DNA of 64,000 nt from Abiotrophia sp965245735 (GTDB lineage Bacteria > Bacillota > Bacilli > Lactobacillales > Aerococcaceae), in contig CBDFAX010000008.1 of NCBI GenBank assembly GCA_965245735.1, forward strand, positions 1-64,000, read 5' to 3'. Within the stretch, counting starts at the first letter, position 1, and each line of letters begins with the position of its first letter. The notes beneath the pieces are model-generated. The model saw only the letters and a program-made list of their open reading frames with translations. It had not been told where the DNA came from and searched no databases. The translations under genes and the position numbers were made by a program. This document shows, piece after piece, positions 59,431 through 64,000 of the stretch.

Positions 59431-60285
59431 ATGTCACACACATCTGTTATCGAGGTGCGCGATCTCGTCAAACAATTTAAAAATCAAACCGCGCTCAATC
59501 ATTTAGATTTTTCAGTTGAATCTGGAGAAATTTTTGGATTTTTAGGGCCATCGGGTGCAGGTAAAACAACCACCATTAAAATCTTAACCGGTCAACTACT
59601 AGCTAGTTCAGGTGAAACTAAATTATTAGGAATAGCAACGGATGCTCTGACCCAAGATATCTATCAGGAAGTCGGAATCGTCACGGATAACTCAGGTCTC
59701 TACGAAAATGTTTCTGTCTATCATAATATGAAGTTTTTCGCCGATCTGCTTAAGGTTGATAAGAAGCGGATTGACTTCTTACTTGAACGCGTTGGATTGG
59801 CTCAAGATAAGAAGAAACTTGCCCGTCGTTTATCGAAAGGGATGCGTCAGCGTCTAGTATTGGCCCGTGCCCTTCTCCATTCGCCTAAGGTTCTCTTCCT
59901 AGATGAACCAACTTCCGGTTTGGATCCAGCAACTGCTCAAGCCATTCATAAGTTACTGAAGGAAGTGCAAGCTGAAGGGACCACCATCTTCCTTACTACC
60001 CATAATATGGAAGAAGCAACTAAACTCTGTGACCGAGTGGCTCTTCTCAATGATGGGAAGATTGTTTCACTTGATACACCAAGAAATACCTGCTTAAACT
60101 TTAAGCGAGAACGCAAGTTAGAAGTGGGCTTAAAAGACAAGAGTCAGGTAGTCATTAATCAAGACCCAGCAGGGATTGCCCAACTGAATGAATGGTTAAG
60201 TCAAGACTTGGTCGAAACCATCCATTCCAACGAACCAACCTTAGAAGAAGTATTTATTGCAAAGACAGGGAGAGAATTACTATGA
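59431..60285 (+). CDS. ABC-2 exporter ATP-binding protein
   Basis: 284 residues. Walker A GPSGAGKTTTIK, signature LSKGMRQRLVLARAL, Walker B VLFLDEPTSGLD and switch TTHNMEEA are all intact; a C-terminal extension is typical of drug/antibiotic exporters (NatA/BcrA-like). Its stop overlaps the next permease start (ATGA). It likely powers one or both ABC-2 permeases. Confidence 0.9.
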   Translation: MSHTSVIEVRDLVKQFKNQTALNHLDFSVESGEIFGFLGPSGAGKTTTIKILTGQLLASSGETKLLGIATDALTQDIYQEVGIVTDNSGLYENVSVYHNMKFFADLLKVDKKRIDFLLERVGLAQDKKKLARRLSKGMRQRLVLARALLHSPKVLFLDEPTSGLDPATAQAIHKLLKEVQAEGTTIFLTTHNMEEATKLCDRVALLNDGKIVSLDTPRNTCLNFKRERKLEVGLKDKSQVVINQDPAGIAQLNEWLSQDLVETIHSNEPTLEEVFIAKTGRELL

Positions 60286-61013
60286 TGAACTTACACAAAA
60301 TCTGGACTATTTCAAAATTCAAAATCTACCAAATCGTTGTTAATATGCAGATTTTACCTATTTTGTTAATGGGTATGATTATGCCGGTTGCGATGAATTT
60401 TATCTTGCCTCGAACGGATGAATTTGCTCAAGGAAATGTTCGCAGTATCATGATTATTTCCATGGGTTTCATCTTTATCGCAGGGATGGGAAGTGCCATG
60501 ACTGGCATGATGAGCTTAGTTGAGGAAAAGGAAAAGAAAACCCTGCGGGTTTTGATGACTTCAACGGTAACAAGCTTAGAATTTCTCATTGCTACCCTAC
60601 TGCCAACAGTTGTTCTTTTATTGCTTCTTAGTTATCTCTTGATTCCTTTATCAGGTATGAGTTTTTCTGATTTATCTCTTTTTAAGTATGGGATTGTCAG
60701 CTTATCAACCATTGTTTCTGGATCTATTATTGGCTTTATTTCAGGAATTTTCGCTAAAAATTCATCTGAGGCTACAGCCTACAGTATTTTCCCTTTGATG
60801 ATTTTAATTTTCGTTCCTTTCTATTCCATGTTTAGTGAACCTTTGGCTAAGGTTGCGCCCTATTTATACACTAACTTCTTCTTCAGTTGGTCGCGTAACT
60901 TTGCGGATGCTAGCTTGCCTATGCGCGAGGTCTTAGTAGCTTTAGCTTGGTTATTAGGTCTTAGTCTGGTTTTCGTTCTACTCTATCGTCACAATGGATT
61001 AGAAAAAGAATAG
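60282..61013 (+). CDS. ABC-2 type permease (second)
   Basis: 243 residues with six hydrophobic segments. It has PVAMNFILP and EEKEKKTLRVLMTSTVTS, matching the first permease at 57529. The start overlaps the ATPase stop. Substrate unknown; with LytTR control, export of a peptide or resistance to one is plausible. Confidence 0.85.
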   Translation: MMNLHKIWTISKFKIYQIVVNMQILPILLMGMIMPVAMNFILPRTDEFAQGNVRSIMIISMGFIFIAGMGSAMTGMMSLVEEKEKKTLRVLMTSTVTSLEFLIATLLPTVVLLLLLSYLLIPLSGMSFSDLSLFKYGIVSLSTIVSGSIIGFISGIFAKNSSEATAYSIFPLMILIFVPFYSMFSEPLAKVAPYLYTNFFFSWSRNFADASLPMREVLVALAWLLGLSLVFVLLYRHNGLEKE

Positions 61014-61025
61014 GGGGAAACTCTT

Positions 61026-61223
61026 ATGTCATCTACTCGTCCTAATCAACTAATCAATATAGTCTTGCTTCTTGTTCTTCTCTTAAGTCTTTTGATAGAA
61101 GTCACGATAGGATCAAGCACCAGCCTTTGGTTGTCCATTTTAGGAAATCATTACTTCCAACGTGCCATCGCCATGGCCATAATAGGCAACTTTTGTTATA
61201 AATTGTGTTGTCAGGAATGCTAA
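61026..61223 (+). CDS. Small membrane protein of the ABC operon
   Basis: 65 residues with two hydrophobic segments (INIVLLLVLLLSLLIEV and a second near 45-55) and a Cys-rich end (FCYKLCCQEC). GGGGGAAA precedes the ATG, 12 bases after the permease stop. I do not recognise a family. A terminator follows at once, which supports it as the last gene of the operon. Confidence 0.6.
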   Translation: MSSTRPNQLINIVLLLVLLLSLLIEVTIGSSTSLWLSILGNHYFQRAIAMAIIGNFCYKLCCQEC

Positions 61224-61229
61224 GTAACT

Positions 61230-61257
61230 CTATCCCCCTTTTTGGGGGATATTTTTG
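61230..61257 (+). terminator. Terminator of the ABC operon
   Basis: TATCCCCC/GGGGGATA with a short T loop and five T. Confidence 0.88.
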
Positions 61258-61292
61258 TTAATAGACTTATGGGAGATTCTTCTGATTATAGC

Positions 61293-61399
61293 TTGCAATT
61301 CTTGATAGTCTCGCGTATAATTAATAGATGTGAGTATGTGACTATTTCCATACTCTCCTTGCTCTTTATGAGCCAATAGTCCAAAAGGAGGTGCAGTCA
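61293..61399 (+). promoter_or_regulatory. rpsF promoter and structured leader
   Basis: TTGCAA (61293-61298), 17-base spacer, TATAAT (61316-61321). The leader has two alternative folds: a local hairpin GAGTATG/CATACTC (61332-61355), or a longer pairing GACTATT/AATAGTC (61340-61346 with 61375-61381) around GCTC/GAGC. Many bacteria control rpsF through an S6:S18-binding leader, and this may be that site. Confidence 0.6.
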
Positions 61400-61699
61400 A
61401 TGAGTCAAGCAACTAAATACGAAATCTTGTACATCATCCGTCCTGATTTAACAGATGACGCCAAGAAAGAATTGGTCGAGCGTTTCGATTCAATCTTAAC
61501 TGAGAACGGTACTGAAGTTGTTGAATCGAAAGACTGGGCGAAAAAACGTTTTGCTTACGAAATCAACGACTACAAAGAAGGTATTTACCATATCGTGAAT
61601 GTTGTCGCTGAAAACGCACAAGGCATTAACGAATTCGACCGTCTTGCGAAAATCAACCGTGACATTTTACGTCACATGATCGTCAAAGTCGAAGCTTAA
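61400..61699 (+). CDS. rpsF: 30S ribosomal protein S6
   Basis: 99 residues starting MSQATKYEILYIIRPDLTDDAKKE, with WAKKRFAYEINDYKEGIYH and RHMIVKVE. The ATG at 61400 follows AAAGGAGG. First gene of rpsF-ssb-rpsR. Confidence 0.97.
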   Translation: MSQATKYEILYIIRPDLTDDAKKELVERFDSILTENGTEVVESKDWAKKRFAYEINDYKEGIYHIVNVVAENAQGINEFDRLAKINRDILRHMIVKVEA

Positions 61700-61700
61700 T

Positions 61701-61716
61701 TGTTTCACGTGAAACA
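61701..61716. other. parS: parS site 1
   Basis: TGTTTCACGTGAAACA, a perfect 16-bp match to the ParB/Spo0J binding consensus, lies between rpsF and ssb. The parB gene itself is not in the window. Confidence 0.92.
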
Positions 61717-61735
61717 TCTTGAGGGAGGAACCAGC

Positions 61736-62254
61736 ATGAATACTGTACAATTAGTCGGACGTTTAACCCGTGATGTTGAATTACGTTTTACCTCATCTGG
61801 CACTGCAGTCGGTTCTTTTACCATTGCGGTTAACCGTAATTTTACTAACCAACAAGGTGAACGTGAAGCGGACTTCATTTCGTGTGTGATTTGGCGGAAG
61901 GCAGCTGAAAACTTAGCTAACTTCACGCGTAAAGGTTCCTTGATTGCTATTGATGGACGTCTTCAAACACGTTCATACGATAATCAACAAGGCCAACGAG
62001 TATATGTAACCGAAGTGGTTGTTAACAACTTCGACTTGCTAGAATCTCGTTCTGTGACTGAACAACGTCCTGTCTCTAGCCCAAACACTGATCACCAAGC
62101 AGGTGCTTATAGTGCAGGTGGAGGCCAAGGTTACCAATCACAGCCACAAATGAATCAAAATAACTATAATCAATCATTTTCTTCATCAAATACTTCTCCA
62201 TTTATGGATGAAGGTCACCCAATTGATATTTCTGAAGATGATTTACCATTCTAA
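61736..62254 (+). CDS. ssb: Single-stranded DNA-binding protein
   Basis: 172 residues. The OB fold begins MNTVQLVGRLTRDVELRFTSSGTAVGSFTIAVNR. A Gln/Asn/Ser-rich linker follows, and the acidic tip EDDLPF recruits partner proteins. The start at 61736 follows GAGGGAGG. Confidence 0.97.
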   Translation: MNTVQLVGRLTRDVELRFTSSGTAVGSFTIAVNRNFTNQQGEREADFISCVIWRKAAENLANFTRKGSLIAIDGRLQTRSYDNQQGQRVYVTEVVVNNFDLLESRSVTEQRPVSSPNTDHQAGAYSAGGGQGYQSQPQMNQNNYNQSFSSSNTSPFMDEGHPIDISEDDLPF

Positions 62255-62276
62255 AAATTAAGAAGGAGTATGACAT

Positions 62277-62522
62277 ATGGCTGAACAACAACAACGCCGT
62301 GGCGGTCGTCGCCGTCGTAGAAAAGTATGTTTCTTCTGCGCAAACCATATCGATCATCCTGACTACAAAGACGTAGATTTACTCAAACGTTTCATTTCTG
62401 AAAAAGGGAAAATCTTACCACGTCGTGTAACTGGGACTTGCGCGAAGCACCAACGTGCTTTAACCGTTGCTATTAAACGTGCACGAATTATGGGTCTTTT
62501 ACCATTTACTGTACAAGACTAA
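62277..62522 (+). CDS. rpsR: 30S ribosomal protein S18
   Basis: 81 residues: RRRRRKVCFFCANHIDHPDYKDVDLLKRFISEKGKILPRRVTGTCAKHQRALTVAIKRARIMGLLP, with Cys/His residues of the zinc-binding form. Last gene of rpsF-ssb-rpsR. Confidence 0.97.
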   Translation: MAEQQQRRGGRRRRRKVCFFCANHIDHPDYKDVDLLKRFISEKGKILPRRVTGTCAKHQRALTVAIKRARIMGLLPFTVQD

Positions 62523-62531
62523 GAATTTACT

Positions 62532-62559
62532 GACTAGAGCCTCGGCTCTAGTCTTTTTT
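62532..62559 (+). terminator. Terminator of rpsF-ssb-rpsR
   Basis: GACTAGAGCC/GGCTCTAGTC with a short loop and six T. Confidence 0.92.
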
Positions 62560-62574
62560 GTTTCACGTGAAACA
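62559..62574. other. parS: parS site 2
   Basis: A second perfect TGTTTCACGTGAAACA, 858 bases from the first. It begins in the T-run of the rpsR terminator. Confidence 0.92.
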
Positions 62575-62646
62575 TTCCTGCTCAACTAGAGAAACTAGAA
62601 TAAATGTGGTAAAATAGAGGAGAATAAAACTACTAGGAGGTGGACA

Positions 62647-64000
62647 GTGAAAAAAGATAGAATAAGGCAGTTTATAAAACTGTTGGACCGTTCTTCAATG
62701 AAGTGGCCAGTATTGTTTTTTACCGTCTTTTATCTCTCTATTATTCTAGCAACCCTTGCTTATATGCCCTGGATAGCACTTCTAATGCTAGTGTTAATGT
62801 TCTTATTCATACTGATTGGATTTAATCATTTTGAAGGTTACATGCGATATTTAGAGCAACAGTACTCTAGTGTGGCACCAACCTTGCACTTAGCGCAAGA
62901 AGATGCCTTGTATCGTGCTCCTATTGCGGTGCTTATCTACAATAATAAGCACGAGGTAGCCTGGGTTAACCCAGAGTTTCAGCATCATTATGGAAATTTA
63001 CAACTTCTGGGACAGCCACTTGCTAAGTTGCATCCAGGTCTAGGAGAAATTGTAAATCAAGAAAACCCAGAAAAACAATGGCAAACTATTGAGATAAATC
63101 AAAAGTATTACCGTTATCTACATCAACCGTCCTATCAGGCGATTTACTTTATTGATCAAACGCCTGAACATGAGATGGTAGCTCAAAGAGCTTATGATCG
63201 TATAGTCTTTGGTTACTTGCTCATTGACGAATACGATGAATTAGTACAGTCCATGGATGACAGTGAGACTTCGCTCTTTGATGCTAAACTATTAAATGGT
63301 TTGCGAGAATGGGCTAATCAATTCAACCTTTATCTCAAACGTTTAGAAGATGATCGGTTTTTAATCTTAGCTAATCAAGCGGCCCTAGATGTGTTGGAGA
63401 AGGATAAATTCAAAACGCTAGAAAGCATAAAAGAAACAGAAGCTAAACAGTCAATCCCTGTATCGATAAGTGTAGGGCTTGCATACTCAGAAAACACCTA
63501 CTATGGTCTTGATGAACTAGCCAATCAAGCTCAACTTAATGTAGAGTTATCTTTAGCGCGTGGGGGTGATCAGACTGTAGTTCGCTCACACAACGGTCAA
63601 GCCCGTTTCTATGGTGGTAAGTTGAACGTTAACCAAAAACGCTCAATTACACGTTCTAAATTGGTTTATCAGGCCTTACTGACCTCTGTCGAACAAGCCA
63701 ACCGTGTGATTATTGCCGGCCATAAATATCCTGATATGGATGCTGTTGCGTCAGCCTTAGGAATTCATAAAATTGTAAGCCAACAGGGTAAATTTGCTAG
63801 AATTATCCTTGATCGTCAGGAGTTATCTGATGATGTGGCTCAGCTTCTTGAATTTCCTGCAATCAAGAATGAGGCCTCCAATCTATTCATTAGCTTAGAG
63901 GAAGCTCAAGAGATTGTTGATAATCGTACTCTCGTTGTCATGGTAGATCACCACAGACCTAGCTTATCTGCTGCTGGCCCATTAGTGAATGAGCATGAGG
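62647..64000 (+). CDS. gdpP: Cyclic-di-AMP phosphodiesterase GdpP (5' part, runs off the window)
   Basis: 451 codons without a stop. The start is a GTG after TAGGAGGTGG. Two membrane helices (about residues 23-60), a PAS-like domain (RAPIAVLIYNNKHEVAWVNPEF), a degenerate GGDEF domain (LSLARGGDQTVVRS) and the first DHH motifs (AGHKYPDMDAVASALG and MVDHHRP) appear in order. The enzyme degrades c-di-AMP and so affects potassium, cell-wall and beta-lactam responses. The DHHA1 end is missing. Confidence 0.93.
   Translation, partial: MKKDRIRQFIKLLDRSSMKWPVLFFTVFYLSIILATLAYMPWIALLMLVLMFLFILIGFNHFEGYMRYLEQQYSSVAPTLHLAQEDALYRAPIAVLIYNNKHEVAWVNPEFQHHYGNLQLLGQPLAKLHPGLGEIVNQENPEKQWQTIEINQKYYRYLHQPSYQAIYFIDQTPEHEMVAQRAYDRIVFGYLLIDEYDELVQSMDDSETSLFDAKLLNGLREWANQFNLYLKRLEDDRFLILANQAALDVLEKDKFKTLESIKETEAKQSIPVSISVGLAYSENTYYGLDELANQAQLNVELSLARGGDQTVVRSHNGQARFYGGKLNVNQKRSITRSKLVYQALLTSVEQANRVIIAGHKYPDMDAVASALGIHKIVSQQGKFARIILDRQELSDDVAQLLEFPAIKNEASNLFISLEEAQEIVDNRTLVVMVDHHRPSLSAAGPLVNEHE

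Noticed and set aside
61230..61412. Minus-strand 60-codon frame before rpsF
   Set aside because: It overlaps the ABC operon terminator, the rpsF promoter and the leader; no ribosome site.
1..64000. CRISPR arrays, insertion sequences with transposase, prophage genes, rRNA
   Set aside because: None recognised on reading both strands.

Overview
The window is a chromosomal segment of a low-to-moderate GC Gram-positive bacterium of the order Lactobacillales. An Aerococcus/Abiotrophia-like member of the Aerococcaceae is my guess; the genus cannot be fixed from the sequence alone. The evidence is the gene order dut-radA-yacL-gltX-cysS-mrnC-rlmB-yacP-sigH-rpmG-secE-nusG, rpoE next to pyrG, a PTS/phosphotrehalase trehalose system, strong AGGAGG ribosome sites, TTGACA/TATAAT promoters, and an origin of the type rpmH-oriC-dnaA-dnaN-yaaA-recF-gyrB-gyrA. 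The replication origin lies at about 48.4-48.7 kb. Left of it most genes are on the minus strand and right of it all genes are on the plus strand, so transcription mostly follows the forks; mnmE-nudix-mnmG, amylase/msmK, lipL/HD and a few others run against them.

Region by region. 0-16 kb: the end of a tRNA-Lys gene, a prepilin peptidase (competence), an OatA-type peptidoglycan O-acetyltransferase, aldolase, CTP synthase with a reiterative-transcription attenuator, RNA polymerase delta, LipL, an HD-domain dNTPase, an ABC exporter, the ribosomal genes rplK-rplA and rplJ-rplL with L1-type and L10-type leaders, a uracil permease under a PyrR attenuator, and nusG with a terminator in its leader. 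16-27 kb: a pgpA-like gene, secE, rpmG, a SigH-like sigma factor, RNA maturation enzymes (yacP, rlmB, mrnC), cysS, ung, gltX, a PIN/TRAM protein, radA and a dUTPase. 27-41 kb: an orphan MsmK-type sugar ATPase, a cytoplasmic alpha-amylase, dnaB, mnmE-nudix-mnmG, and the trehalose locus treP-treC plus treR with a GerMN-like lipoprotein between them. 41-43 kb: jag, yidC, rnpA.

43-48 kb is an accessory block of lower GC that separates rnpA from rpmH. It carries a ZinT-like zinc protein behind a Zur-type operator, and a cassette made of an Rgg/MutR-type regulator, an ABC exporter and two very short peptide genes. The two peptides (14 and 12 residues) share a pattern of alternating hydrophobic and glutamate residues, and both transcription units carry a related palindromic operator. 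This is the best candidate in the window for an undescribed peptide-signalling or small-peptide export system. The block also contains a deletion scar made of the 3' ends of zinT and the nitroreductase gene.

48-64 kb: oriC, dnaA, dnaN, an S4-domain protein, recF, gyrB, gyrA; an unusual four-gene ABC-2 exporter locus whose second gene fuses a degenerate ABC ATPase domain to a LytTR DNA-binding domain; rpsF-ssb-rpsR flanked by two perfect parS sites; and the first 451 codons of gdpP, which runs off the window.
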